From the NCBI GenBank assembly GCA_046351555.1, contig JAXLYI010000017.1:1-64000 (forward strand): a DNA stretch of 64,000 nucleotides. Direction: 5' to 3'. Each line of letters starts with the position of its first letter. Position 1 is the first letter of the stretch. Both the position numbers and the translations under genes were made by a program. The notes under the pieces were generated by a model. It made no database searches and was not told the DNA's origin. It saw only the letters and a program-made list of their open reading frames with translations. Positions 16,688-25,764 of the stretch are shown here, piece by piece. This stretch comes from CAISKJ01 sp046351555. Lineage in GTDB: Bacteria > Myxococcota_A > Polyangia > Polyangiales > Ga0077539.

Positions 16688-18628
16688 ATGTCGTTCCCTC
16701 GCCTCCGCCTCGCCATCCTGCTCCTCGCGAGCGTGTGCCTCGGGTGTTCGAGCGCCGTGACCTCGGCGAGCGGCAGCCCCGACGCGAGCGACGACGTCGC
16801 GACGAGCGCGCCCGACCGCCCCGAGGCGCCCGCGGGACGCGTCGACGTCCTCGTCACGGCGGACGCGCTCGACGTCGCGGTCGACGTGGACGCCCCCGCC
16901 GACGCGGCCCCTCGCGTGGACGCGCCCGACGTCGTCACCCCGCGCGTCGGACCGGGGTGCACCGCGGACGGCTGGTGCTGGTCGAACCCGCTCCCACAGG
17001 GGAACCCCCTCCACGCCCTGTGGGGGAGCGCGGCCGACGACGTCTGGGCCGTCGGCGCGCTCGGCACGATCCTCCACTGGGACGGGCGCGCCTGGTCCGT
17101 CGATCGCCCCGACCCGATGGCGCGACACCTCCACGCCGTCTGGGGCCGCGCCGCGGACGACGTCTGGGCCGTCGGCGACGGCGGCGTTGCGCTCCACTGG
17201 GACGGCCGCGCGTGGCGCCCTTCCACGACGGCGACGACGCAGCACCTCCGCGCGCTCTGGGGCAGCGCGACGGACGACGTGTGGGCCGCGGGCGACGGCG
17301 GCGCCATCACGCGCTGGGACGGACGACGCTGGTCCGCCGTGACGTCGGGCACGACGGAGTCGCTCACCGCGCTCTGGGGCAGCGGCGCCGGCGACGTGTG
17401 GGCGGTCGGTGACGTCGTCCTGCACTGGAACGGCGGCGCGTGGTCGCGCATTGCCGAGACCTCGGGCGGCACCTGGGTCGCGGCGTGGGGGAGCGCCGCG
17501 AACGACGTCTGGCTCCTCGGCGCGTACGGCGCGCTCCTCCGCTGGGACGGCAGCGCGTGGACCTCGCAGCGCGCCTCGAGCTACGGCCGGCTCGACGGCG
17601 CGTGGCGGAGCCCCGACGGAGGCGCCTGGGCGGTCGGAGAATTCGGCTCCATCCGCCGCTGGGACGGCGCAGCGTGGGTCGACGTCACCCCCCGCCTGCC
17701 GCCCGCGCCCGACCTCCACGCGGTCTGGGGCGCCTCCGCGGACGACGTGTGGGCGGTGGGCGACGCGGGCACCCTCACCCACTGGGACGGACGCGTCTGG
17801 TCCCCCGCGCCCGCGGCCGTCGACTCGTTCGGCAGCGTGTGGGGAAGCGGGCCCGACGACGTCTGGGTCGTGGGCTTCCGCGGCAGCGTTCTTCACTGGG
17901 ACGGGGCCCGCTGGACCGACACCCCGGTCGCCATCGGGAGCCCGCTGCGGAGTCTATGGGGCAGCGGCCGCGACGACATCTGGGTGGTCGGCGACACGGC
18001 GGTCGCGCACTGGAACGGCCGCGCGTGGAGCCCCCGCCGCAACCCCACCCCGCTCGCGCTCTTCTCGGTCGCGGGCGCGTCGTCGCGCGAGGTGTGGGCC
18101 GTGGGCTACCCCGCGGCGATCCAACGGTGGAACGGCGACTCCTGGTCCGACGTCCCCGGCGCCCACGAGCGCGACTACCTCCTCGGCGTGTGGGCCACGT
18201 CTTCGAACGACGTGTGGGCCGTCGGGCAGCCCACGTACAACGGGACCGGCGCGCGCGTCCTCCACTGGGACGGTCGCGCGTGGACCGCAACGTCGCTCCC
18301 GACGCAGACCACGCTCGTCGACGTGTGGGCCAGCGGGCCGAACGACGTGTGGGCGGTCGGGAGCACCGGCGCGATCCTCCACGGCGACGGTCGCGCGTGG
18401 TCCGACGTGACCGGGGCGAACACCCACCGCCTATACGCCGTCTGGGGGACGGGGCCGCGCGACGTCTGGGCCGTCGGCGCCGACGGGACCATCCTCCACT
18501 GGGACGGCGCCCGCTGGACCCGCTCCGACAGCGGCACCGAGCACGCCCTCACCGACATCTGGGGAAGCGGCCCCGATGACCTCTGGGTCGTCGGCCAGGG
18601 CCGCACGATCCTCCACCGCGGGCGATGA
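16688..18628 (+). CDS. WG-x-D-D-VWAVG propeller lipoprotein
   Basis: A 646-residue lipoprotein (SVCLGC, Cys20) with an Asp/Ala/Pro linker to about residue 95. About fifteen degenerate repeats of 35-45 residues follow, with the signature ALWGSAADDVWAVG...G.ILHWDGRAWS. The repeat resembles Kelch or photosynthesis-stability-factor-like propellers and is typical of large myxobacterial secretomes, where function is unknown. The count suggests two stacked seven- or eight-bladed propellers. The protein ends exactly at the last blade (TILHRGR). The stop faces the convergent Cys-rich gene across a GC hairpin. Confidence 0.85.
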   Translation: MSFPRLRLAILLLASVCLGCSSAVTSASGSPDASDDVATSAPDRPEAPAGRVDVLVTADALDVAVDVDAPADAAPRVDAPDVVTPRVGPGCTADGWCWSNPLPQGNPLHALWGSAADDVWAVGALGTILHWDGRAWSVDRPDPMARHLHAVWGRAADDVWAVGDGGVALHWDGRAWRPSTTATTQHLRALWGSATDDVWAAGDGGAITRWDGRRWSAVTSGTTESLTALWGSGAGDVWAVGDVVLHWNGGAWSRIAETSGGTWVAAWGSAANDVWLLGAYGALLRWDGSAWTSQRASSYGRLDGAWRSPDGGAWAVGEFGSIRRWDGAAWVDVTPRLPPAPDLHAVWGASADDVWAVGDAGTLTHWDGRVWSPAPAAVDSFGSVWGSGPDDVWVVGFRGSVLHWDGARWTDTPVAIGSPLRSLWGSGRDDIWVVGDTAVAHWNGRAWSPRRNPTPLALFSVAGASSREVWAVGYPAAIQRWNGDSWSDVPGAHERDYLLGVWATSSNDVWAVGQPTYNGTGARVLHWDGRAWTATSLPTQTTLVDVWASGPNDVWAVGSTGAILHGDGRAWSDVTGANTHRLYAVWGTGPRDVWAVGADGTILHWDGARWTRSDSGTEHALTDIWGSGPDDLWVVGQGRTILHRGR

Positions 18629-18662
18629 CGACGCCGCGCTCGGTCCTCTGCTCCGCCGGGCC

Positions 18663-18710
18663 GCGCGCCGGGGTGCAGGCGCTCGCTAGCGCGTCTGCAC
18701 CCGCGCGCAC
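18663..18710. terminator. GC-rich hairpin between convergent genes (probable bidirectional terminator)
   Basis: GGGTGCAG at 18671-18678 pairs perfectly with CTGCACCC at 18695-18702. An inner GCGCT/AGCGC stem and a four-base loop sit between them, and GCGCGC arms extend outside. It lies between the stop at 18628 (+) and overlaps the stop at 18686 (-). There is no U-tract, which is common in such GC-rich genomes, so termination is inferred from structure and position. Confidence 0.45.
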
Positions 18711-21700
18711 GCGAGGCTCACGGAGGCGACGGCCCCGCCGGCGTTGAACCGGCCGGCCAGCGTCGAGAGTACGTTCGTGGTCCCCGGGCACGCGAACTCG
18801 AACGCCGTGCTCGACGTCGCGCCCCACGGGCCCACGGTCGCGGTCGCCGCGGGCGAGAGCGCGTAGCCCGTCGCGGGCGTCCCCGTGAGGCGCAGGCGCG
18901 CGCAGCGGAGCCCGAGCGCGTCGAGCTGCGCGCCAGGCACCTCGAAGCCGATCGCGCTCGTGGCCACGCTGCCGGCGGGGCAGCGGAGCTGGTAGAGCGT
19001 CCGGTCGGTGGGGAAGGTGCCGGCCGCGCCGAGCAGCGCGGGCGTGCCCGGCCCGACCGCGTAGGTGTAGGGCCGCGTCGTGCGGTCGACCTGGACGGAG
19101 AGCCCCGCGCAGTACACCTGAACCGCCGTCACGCTGAGCGTCGCGGAGGCGTGCACCCCGACGCCCACCACCGCCTGACCGCTCGGGCAGGAGAGCGTCC
19201 AGATGCGGCCCGCGGAGGCCCCGTAGTCGCGCGGGGAGTTGCCGCCGGCGGCGAAGTTCACGCCCGCGGGGCAGCCCTCGTCGACCGTGCCGTTGCAGTT
19301 GTTGTCGCGCCCGTCGCAGGTCTCCGCGGCCGGCGCCGCCCCGCACGCGCCGCAGTTGGTCGCGGTGTTGAGCGGCGCCTCGCAGCCGTCGGCGGCGCTC
19401 CGGTTGCAGTCGCCCCAGCCCGCCTCGCAGGTCCCCGTCTGGCACACGCCGGCCGCGCAGGTGGGGACAGCGTGCGCGGTCGAGCACGCCCGCCCGCAAC
19501 CACCGCAATGGAGCACGTCGGTCTGCGTGAAGACGCATTGCCCGCCGCACGCCTGCTGGGTCGAAGGGCAGCCGCAGCGGCCGCTGAGGCAGCGGAGCGA
19601 TCCGTTGCACGCCGTCCCGCACGCGCCGCAGTTGGCCGCGTCGGTCGCGACGTCGACGCATCCCCCCGCGCACGGGAGCAGCGGCCGCGCGCAGAGGCAG
19701 GCGGCGCACTGGCACCGGCCGCCGACGCAGGCCGACCCCGCGGGGCAGGCGTTGCCGCAGGCGCCGCAGTTCGAAGCGCTCGTCTGGGCGTCGACGCAGG
19801 CGGTGCCGCAGCGCGTCCGCCCCTCCGGGCACACGCAGCGCCCCTGGACGCACGCGAGGTCGCCGGTGCAGGCGTTGCCGCACGCGCCGCAGTTCGACGC
19901 GCTCGTCTGGAGGTCGTAGCAGGCCGCGCCGCACGCGGTGTTGCCCGGCGCGCAGACGCACGCGCCCGCGACGCACGCCTGCCCCGCCGCGCACGCGCGC
20001 CCGCAGCCCCCGCAGTTGGCGGCGTCCGTCGCGACGTCGACGCAGCGGCCGGCGCACGCGGTGAAGCCCGCGCGGCAGACGCAGCTCCCGCCCACGCACG
20101 ACTGCGTCGCCCCGTCGCAGCGCACGGCGCAGCCGCCGCAGTTGAGGATGTCGGTGCCCCGCGGGTCGACGCAGATCGCGCCGCAGCGGAGGAGGGGCGC
20201 GTCGCACTGGCAGCGCCCGCCGCCGCAGCGCGTCCCGATCGCGCAGACCGCCCCGCAGCGGCCGCAGTTGGCGCCGTTGGTGTTGAGGTCGACGCACGCG
20301 CCGTCGCAGACCGTCTGCCCGGCCGGGCACGCGGCGCAGGCGCCGCGCGTGCAGAGCGTCCCCGCGGAGCAGGCGCGGCCGCAGGCGCCGCAGTGCCGCA
20401 GGCTGGTCTGGAGGTCGGTGCAGGCGCCGTCACACATGCCGAAGGAGGGGGCGGGGCAGCCGCACGCGCCCGACACGCACACGGGCGTGTTGCCGCCGCA
20501 GGTGACCCCGCAGCCCCCGCACGCGTACGAGTCCGTCTGGGGGTTGGCGCAGATGCCGCCGCACACCGTCTGGCCCGTCGCGCAGGCGCACACGCCGGCC
20601 ACGCACGACTGCCCGAAGCCGGCGCAGCGGTTGCCGCAGGCGCCGCAGTTGGCGACGTCGGTCGCGGGGTTGACGCAGGACGTCCCGCAGCGGACGGTGC
20701 CCGCGGGGCAGCGGCAGAGCCCGCCCTGGCAGGTCTCGCCCGGGCCGCACGCGCGCCCGCAGGCGCCGCAGTGCTGGGCGTCGCGCGCGAGCTCGACGCA
20801 GCGCCCGGCGCACACCACGGCCTCCGCCGGGCACTGGCACGTCCCGTTGGTGCACGTCTGGCCGGGCCGGCACGTCTGCCCGCAGGCCCCGCAGTTGGTG
20901 GCGTCGGTTCGCGCGTCGACGCAGCGGCCGCCGCACACCACCTGGCCGAGCGTCGCGCACGCGCACACGCCCGCCCGGCACGTCGCGCCGGCGGGGCAGG
21001 CGTTGCCGCAGCGCCCGCAGTTGGACTGGCTCGTCTGGAGGTCGAAGCACCCGGTCACGCCAGCGCACGAGGTGAGCCCCGCGGTGCACCGGCAGGTGCC
21101 CGACTGGCACGTGGCGCCGGTGGGGCAGGCGTTGCCACAGCGCCCGCAGTGGCTCTCGTTGGTGAGCGGGTCGACGCACGCGCCCCCGCAGCCGATGGTC
21201 GGCGGCGAACAGGTGACCGCGCTGCACCCGATGCCCGAGCACACGCAGCGCCCCGCCATGCACGCGCCCGGGCTGGAGCACCGCCGCCCGCAGGCGCCGC
21301 AGTGGCTCGCGGAGGTCTGCGCGTTGACGCAGCTCCCGTCGCAATCGGTGAGGCCCGCGGCGCAGACCGAGGCGCACGCGCCCGCGCTGCACACCTCGCC
21401 CGCCCCGCAGGCCTGCCCGCAGGCGCCGCAGTGGTTGGGGTCGCTCGCGGGGTCGACGCAGGCGCCGTTGCAGACGCGCTGGCCGGCAGGGCACGCGCAC
21501 GCCCCGGCCGCGCAGAGGGCCCCGGGGAGGCACGGCCGGTCGCACGCGCCGCACGAGGTCGCGTCGGCGGAGGTGTCGACGCAGCGGTCGCCGCAGAGCG
21601 TCTGGCCGGCCGGGCACGCGCAGGCGCCGCGGACGCACTCGGCCCCGGCGGGGCAGCGCGCGCCGCAGCGACCGCAGTGGAGCGGGTCGGCGGAGAGGTC

Positions 21701-22270
21701 GGCGCAGACGTCGCCGCAGCGGGTGCCGGTGGTGCAGGCGCAGACCCCCGCGGCGCAGGCCGTTCCGGGGGCGCAGGCGACGCCGCAAGCGCCGCAGTGG
21801 GCGTTGTGGGTCGCGGTGTCGACGCAGAGGCCGTCGCACGCCGTCTGGCCGAGCGCGCAGCGCGTCTCGGGGGTCACCGCGTCGGGGGCCACGACGTCGT
21901 CGAGCGAGGCGTCGAGCGAGGCGTCGAGGCCAGCGTCGAGGCCAGCGTCGAGGCCAGCGTCAAGGCCAGCGTCGAGGCCAGCGTCCGGGGTGACGTCCAC
22001 GGCGACGTCCTGCGTGACGTCCTGCGTGACGTCCGCGGAGGCGTCCGGGGTGACGTCCGCGACGGCGATGTCTCCGAGCGCGTCGGGAGGCGCGTCGGGC
22101 GCAGCTTCGGGCGCGGCATCGCGGGGAGGCGTCGCCTCGTCGGCGGCGACGTCCGAGCGCGCGTCGGCGGCCGACGCGTCGGGCGGGGACGGGTCGCTCG
22201 CGCAGCCACACGCCACGACGAGGCACAGCGCGAGCGCCGGCCAGGCGCGGCTTCGGATCGAATGACTCAT
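18686..22270 (-). CDS. Giant Cys-rich repeat lipoprotein
   Basis: A 1194-residue lipoprotein (LVVACG, Cys21). Residues 22-125 are an Asp/Ala/Pro/Val low-complexity linker including GLDA repeats. Then come about twenty repeats of roughly 35-45 residues with the pattern C-x-G-x-CVD-x2-T-D-x3-NCGACG-x2-C ... G-x-C-x-C. After these comes a MopE-type motif, CDGRDNNCNGTVDEGC. The C-terminal beta domain of about 170 residues starts at FAAGGNSPRDYGASAG. Paired Cys imply many disulfides and a rigid extracellular stalk; the Asp-rich MopE motif may bind metal. ATG 22270 is preceded by GAGGGAGAA. Role unknown; surface adhesion or matrix structure is a guess. Confidence 0.87.
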   Translation of the reverse strand: MSHSIRSRAWPALALCLVVACGCASDPSPPDASAADARSDVAADEATPPRDAAPEAAPDAPPDALGDIAVADVTPDASADVTQDVTQDVAVDVTPDAGLDAGLDAGLDAGLDAGLDASLDASLDDVVAPDAVTPETRCALGQTACDGLCVDTATHNAHCGACGVACAPGTACAAGVCACTTGTRCGDVCADLSADPLHCGRCGARCPAGAECVRGACACPAGQTLCGDRCVDTSADATSCGACDRPCLPGALCAAGACACPAGQRVCNGACVDPASDPNHCGACGQACGAGEVCSAGACASVCAAGLTDCDGSCVNAQTSASHCGACGRRCSSPGACMAGRCVCSGIGCSAVTCSPPTIGCGGACVDPLTNESHCGRCGNACPTGATCQSGTCRCTAGLTSCAGVTGCFDLQTSQSNCGRCGNACPAGATCRAGVCACATLGQVVCGGRCVDARTDATNCGACGQTCRPGQTCTNGTCQCPAEAVVCAGRCVELARDAQHCGACGRACGPGETCQGGLCRCPAGTVRCGTSCVNPATDVANCGACGNRCAGFGQSCVAGVCACATGQTVCGGICANPQTDSYACGGCGVTCGGNTPVCVSGACGCPAPSFGMCDGACTDLQTSLRHCGACGRACSAGTLCTRGACAACPAGQTVCDGACVDLNTNGANCGRCGAVCAIGTRCGGGRCQCDAPLLRCGAICVDPRGTDILNCGGCAVRCDGATQSCVGGSCVCRAGFTACAGRCVDVATDAANCGGCGRACAAGQACVAGACVCAPGNTACGAACYDLQTSASNCGACGNACTGDLACVQGRCVCPEGRTRCGTACVDAQTSASNCGACGNACPAGSACVGGRCQCAACLCARPLLPCAGGCVDVATDAANCGACGTACNGSLRCLSGRCGCPSTQQACGGQCVFTQTDVLHCGGCGRACSTAHAVPTCAAGVCQTGTCEAGWGDCNRSAADGCEAPLNTATNCGACGAAPAAETCDGRDNNCNGTVDEGCPAGVNFAAGGNSPRDYGASAGRIWTLSCPSGQAVVGVGVHASATLSVTAVQVYCAGLSVQVDRTTRPYTYAVGPGTPALLGAAGTFPTDRTLYQLRCPAGSVATSAIGFEVPGAQLDALGLRCARLRLTGTPATGYALSPAATATVGPWGATSSTAFEFACPGTTNVLSTLAGRFNAGGAVASVSLACARVQTR
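21899..21982 (-). repeat. 12-bp tandem repeat, seven units, encoding GLDA/SLDA
   Basis: Seven 12-bp units in the linker of the Cys-rich lipoprotein: two of one version at 21899-21922 and five of another at 21923-21982, one with a single change. They keep frame and would let linker length vary by four residues at a time. Confidence 0.85.
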
Positions 22271-22394
22271 GCGGTTCTCCCTCGGGTGGTCGCCGGGCTC
22301 CGACGACGCCAGGGAGGCTGGCACGGCACGTGTCGATCGCCGATGGCCACAGACGGCCATGCGATGGGTGAAGAAGGGAACCGCGCGCGCCCCG

Positions 22395-23861
22395 CTACGG
22401 CGCTTCGCGCACCTCGACGACCACCACGAGCCGCTCCGGGTGGTCGGTGACCAGCTCCGTCCAGAGCTCGGCGCCCGCCACGCCCGGGAGCGCGCGCACC
22501 CGCGTCTCCGCCGCGCGCCACGCCCGCTCGCTGTAGCGCTGCCCCGGCGTGAAGCCCGTGGCCGCGCGGATCGCCTGCGCCGTCACGCGGGCGTTGCCGC
22601 GCACCTCGACGCGGTCGACCACCACGACGGGCCCGCGGCGGATCTCCACGTCGAGGTCGGCGACCCCGTCGCGAGGCGTGAGGTTGGGGGCCACCTCCAC
22701 CAGCGCGTAGCCCGCGTCGAGGTAGAGCGTCCGCACCGCCTCGACGCCCCGCGCCATCGCGTCGCGGGCGAGCCAGCGCCCCGTGACCACGCCGAGCGTC
22801 CGCACGAGCGCAGGGCGTCCGCCGAGCGGCGCGACCTCCCGGCCCTGCGCGTTGAGCTCGCGGATGCGGATCGTCCCCACCCGGTAGCGCGGCCCCTCGA
22901 CGAGTCGCAGCGCGTCGGGCCGTGCGATCGGCGCGCAGGGAGCGTTGGTGTCCCGTAGGTTGTCGATCGCGATGTCGAGGTAGCCCTGGTCGTAGTAGCC
23001 CCGTTGGAGCGCGATGAGCACGTCGCGGTCGAGGACGCCCTCCCGCGTCAGCGTGACGCGCCCGTCGACCGCCAGCGGCGCGAGGAGCGCCCGCAGCGCG
23101 TCGTCGCTCACCCCCTCGTTGCCCTCGAAGGCCACCGAGGCGAGCTCGACCGGCGGCGGGTCGGGCGGCGCCGTGGGGTCGCGGGTCACCGTCCGCTCGA
23201 CGACGAGCTGAACCCGATGCCGCCGGCGGAGGCCCGCGACCATCGCGTCGTTCATGCACTGGAGCGCCTCGTCGGAGGACGCGCTCCCGCCGCGGCCCAC
23301 GCGGTAGAGGGTCAGGAGGCGCGCTCGACGGACCTCGCCGGCGATCGCCTCCCGGTACGACTCGCGGGTCATCCCCTGCCCCGGGAGCAGCTCGTACACG
23401 GCCTCGGGGGTGAGCTCGTTCTGCCGCGCGACCGCCGCGACGGCCTCGTCGATCGCCGCGTCGTCGACCTCGATGCGCAGTTGCGCGGCCGCGAGGCGCA
23501 CCAGCACGACGTCGACCGCGGCGTCGATCGCCTCCTCGATGACGCGCCGGAGCCGCGTCGCGCGGTCGGCGCCGCCGTCGGGCGCGTCGCCGAGGCTCGG
23601 GAGCGCCGCACGCACGCGCGGGAGCGCCGCGCCCCAGAGGACGGGCTCGTCGTCGACCGTCGCCACCACCGTGTCGGCGCTCAGCGCGAGCGGGTCCGTG
23701 AGGTCGAGCGCCGCGGGGGAGGTCGCCGCACGGGCCGCGGTTGGTTGCGCTGCGGGGCGGGGCGCGGGCCCGGCGCACGCGAGGAGCGCGACGGCCACCC
23801 AGGCGATCAGCGAGGCGGGGGCGCGGGCGGGGCGGGGCGCGGGCGGTGACGGGCGACGCAT
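22395..23861 (-). CDS. SurA-like / POTRA-domain lipoprotein
   Basis: A 488-residue lipoprotein (VALLAC, Cys29). Residues about 60-190 resemble the SurA/PpiC N-terminal chaperone helices: a short VVATVDDEPVLWG strand, then RRVIEEAIDAAVDVVLVRLAAAQLRI, then VAAVARQNELTPEAVYELL. From about 230 onward come POTRA-like modules as in BamA: VELASVAFEGNEGVSDDALRALL; RYRVGTIRIRELNAQG with the helix MARGVEAVRTLYLDAGYALVEV; and VVVVDRVEVRGNARVTAQAI with a final helix and strand. No beta-barrel follows. The mix suggests a periplasmic, membrane-anchored handler of outer-membrane proteins. It lies 59 bp downstream of the gene at 23921-25198, probably an operon. Confidence 0.8.
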   Translation of the reverse strand: MRRPSPPAPRPARAPASLIAWVAVALLACAGPAPRPAAQPTAARAATSPAALDLTDPLALSADTVVATVDDEPVLWGAALPRVRAALPSLGDAPDGGADRATRLRRVIEEAIDAAVDVVLVRLAAAQLRIEVDDAAIDEAVAAVARQNELTPEAVYELLPGQGMTRESYREAIAGEVRRARLLTLYRVGRGGSASSDEALQCMNDAMVAGLRRRHRVQLVVERTVTRDPTAPPDPPPVELASVAFEGNEGVSDDALRALLAPLAVDGRVTLTREGVLDRDVLIALQRGYYDQGYLDIAIDNLRDTNAPCAPIARPDALRLVEGPRYRVGTIRIRELNAQGREVAPLGGRPALVRTLGVVTGRWLARDAMARGVEAVRTLYLDAGYALVEVAPNLTPRDGVADLDVEIRRGPVVVVDRVEVRGNARVTAQAIRAATGFTPGQRYSERAWRAAETRVRALPGVAGAELWTELVTDHPERLVVVVEVREAP

Positions 23862-23920
23862 GGGCGGATCGTGCGCCTTCGGGCGCGGGAATTGAAGCGC
23901 GCGTTCGACGTCCGAGGCGC

Positions 23921-25198
23921 TCACGGCGCGGCGCGAAAGAGGGCGGCCTCGCGCCCGAAGAAGAGCTGAACCTCGAGGAGCGCCGGCGCATCGACGCGGG
24001 TGAGCGCGAAGTCGGAGGCGTACGCGAGCGTCGCGGCGGTGCCGACGGACAGGTCGCAGCGCGGCTCCCACGAGGCGCCGCCGTCGTGGGAAGCCCAGCA
24101 GCGGCCCAGCCGTCGCGGGGCCGGCCCGACGGCGTGGAGCACCACGCGGGCGAGGCCACCGCGGCACGCGCGCTCGTCGCGCGGGGTCACCTCGATCACC
24201 GCGACGCAGCCCGACGGGGGGGCTCCATTCGTGGGGAGCGAGAGGTCACACCGCATCCCGCGGAAGGTCACCGCGCCTGCGTCCGTCGACCGCGCTCCCC
24301 CGCGTGGCGTTGCGCGGGCCCGCGTGAGGGCCTCGCGGAGGGCGGCGGTCATGCGCGCGTCGAGGGCGTTCGACGCGGCGGTGCGGGCCGCGACCTCGGG
24401 GTGCCCCCAGCCGAGCCACGCCGCCGCCTCCGCCAACATGCTCCTCCCCTCCGCGAAGCGCGTCGCGGGGTAGAGCTCGGGCCCGAACGTCTCCGTCCGA
24501 CGAAGTGACCGCTCCACCAGCACGCGGGCGACGTCGAACGCGACGAGGGCTCCCGCCGGGCTCGAGCGAACCTCCCCGGGCGGCGCAGCGAGGCAGGTGA
24601 CGGTGAAGTTCGGCGCGCGAAGCGTAAGGGGCCAGCGGCCGTCCCAGGACGCGCGGGCCTCGCCCATCGGGTCGTGGTTCATGGCGTCACGGTCGAACGC
24701 CCGCGTCGCCACCGCGTCGCCCGGGCGGAGCGTCACGCGCGGGAAGGCCATGTGGGTGCTCGCGCGGTCGTCCTCCCCGAACCGCAGCGCCTCGCGGCCG
24801 TCGGCCACCGAGAGCGTGAGCGCGAGGTCGGGCGGCGCGTCATCCGCGACGCCGAGCGTGAGGACGCGGCCCACGCTCGTGTCCCAGACGACGCCGGGCG
24901 TCGCGTCGACACGGCACGCGAGGACGCCCTCCGTCAGCGGCCCCGACGCCCCGGCGCCGAGCGCGAAGAGCCGCGCGGCCTCCGCGGGCGAGAGCGCGTC
25001 GCCCCGGGGTGCGTCGACCCAGGACGGCGCGAGCGGGTCGCGACCGCTCGGGAAGGGCGCGACAGGGGGCGGCGGCGGGCGCATCGAGGCCGCGGGGCGC
25101 CCGGCGTCACGGCCGGGTGACGACGCGCGGCCGGGGCACGCCGCGACGAGGAGGAGGCACAGCGCGAGCGGGCTGGGAGACTGGCGGGGGGCGGGCAC
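23921..25198 (-). CDS. Hypothetical lipoprotein
   Basis: A 425-residue protein starting at GTG 25198, with a lipoprotein signal (LLLVAAC, Cys21) and a Pro-rich linker to about residue 55. The rest mixes beta strands and a helical segment (about 250-300, MLAEAAAWLGWGHPEVAARTAAS). The segment RCWASHDGGASWEPRCDL resembles an Asp-box turn from sialidase-like propellers, but only one is visible. It probably heads an operon with the SurA/POTRA gene, so an envelope role is plausible. Confidence 0.72.
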   Translation of the reverse strand: MPAPRQSPSPLALCLLLVAACPGRASSPGRDAGRPAASMRPPPPPVAPFPSGRDPLAPSWVDAPRGDALSPAEAARLFALGAGASGPLTEGVLACRVDATPGVVWDTSVGRVLTLGVADDAPPDLALTLSVADGREALRFGEDDRASTHMAFPRVTLRPGDAVATRAFDRDAMNHDPMGEARASWDGRWPLTLRAPNFTVTCLAAPPGEVRSSPAGALVAFDVARVLVERSLRRTETFGPELYPATRFAEGRSMLAEAAAWLGWGHPEVAARTAASNALDARMTAALREALTRARATPRGGARSTDAGAVTFRGMRCDLSLPTNGAPPSGCVAVIEVTPRDERACRGGLARVVLHAVGPAPRRLGRCWASHDGGASWEPRCDLSVGTAATLAYASDFALTRVDAPALLEVQLFFGREAALFRAAP

Positions 25199-25370
25199 GG
25201 CGGCGACGCTATCCGTGGAGCAGGTGGACGATGCGGCTCATGGCGGCGGAGGGAGCATTGCCCGTCGGCTGGCCGCTTGCGAGAGCGAAGAACGCGCGGG
25301 TCGGCTCGAACGCAGAGGCGACAGTCGCCCGGGCGGCGCGGAGGGGCGAGCGGAGGGTGCGAGGCGGCGG

Positions 25371-25703
25371 TCAGCCCGCGTCGGCGAAGACGGCGTCGAG
25401 CGTTGGGGCGGTGGCGGCGCGGGCGATCCAGCGGTCGAGGAGGCTGAGGTCGCGGCAGGCGAGGACGGACGCGCGGCGGGCGTCGTCGACGACGAGGCCG
25501 CGCGCCCAGACGCCGGGCTCGACCCCGTCGCCTCGCGCCCAAACACCGGGCTCGCCCCCGTCACCACGCACCCGAACGCCGGGCTCGACCCCGTCGCCGC
25601 GCACCCAGACGCCGGGCTCGACCCCGTCACCTCGTACCCAAACGCCGGGGTCGACCCCGCCTCCGCGCACACAAACACCGGGGTCACCCCCGTCGCGCGT
25701 CAT
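25371..25703 (-). pseudogene. Possible remnant of an Rpn/PD-(D/E)XK nuclease-family tail
   Basis: Minus-strand frame, 110 codons from an in-frame ATG at 25703. The last 40 residues (VVDDARRASVLACRDLSLL, then DRWIARAATAPTLDAVFADAG) resemble the C-terminus of Rpn/DUF4351-type putative transposase nucleases, which often end LDRWLDRALTAPTLDEVF or similar. The upstream portion is only the minisatellite (period 11 residues, RGDGVEPGVWV). No nuclease core is found upstream before the plus-strand gene. I read it as a truncated remnant in which a Gly-rich linker expanded; a short expressed protein cannot be excluded. Confidence 0.4.
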
Positions 25704-25764
25704 CCGCTCACTGGGGTTACCCCCGTCGCCTCGCGCCCACTCGCCGGGGTCACCCCCGTCGCGC
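25501..25764. repeat. 33-bp minisatellite, eight units
   Basis: Eight contiguous 33-bp units, with boundaries at 25501, 25534, 25567, 25600, 25633, 25666, 25699 and 25732. The first five are close copies (core CGCCGGGCTCGACCCCGTC). The last three drift to CGGGGTCACCCCCGTCGC. The period is a multiple of three, so all frames stay open across it; that explains several long open frames here that need not be genes. Confidence 0.9.

Noticed and set aside
19151..22450. 1099-codon plus-strand open frame
   Set aside because: Mirror of the Cys-rich repeat gene; Ala/Arg/Gly-rich without Cys pattern.
25501..25764. CRISPR array
   Set aside because: Units are contiguous with no variable spacers, so it is a minisatellite.
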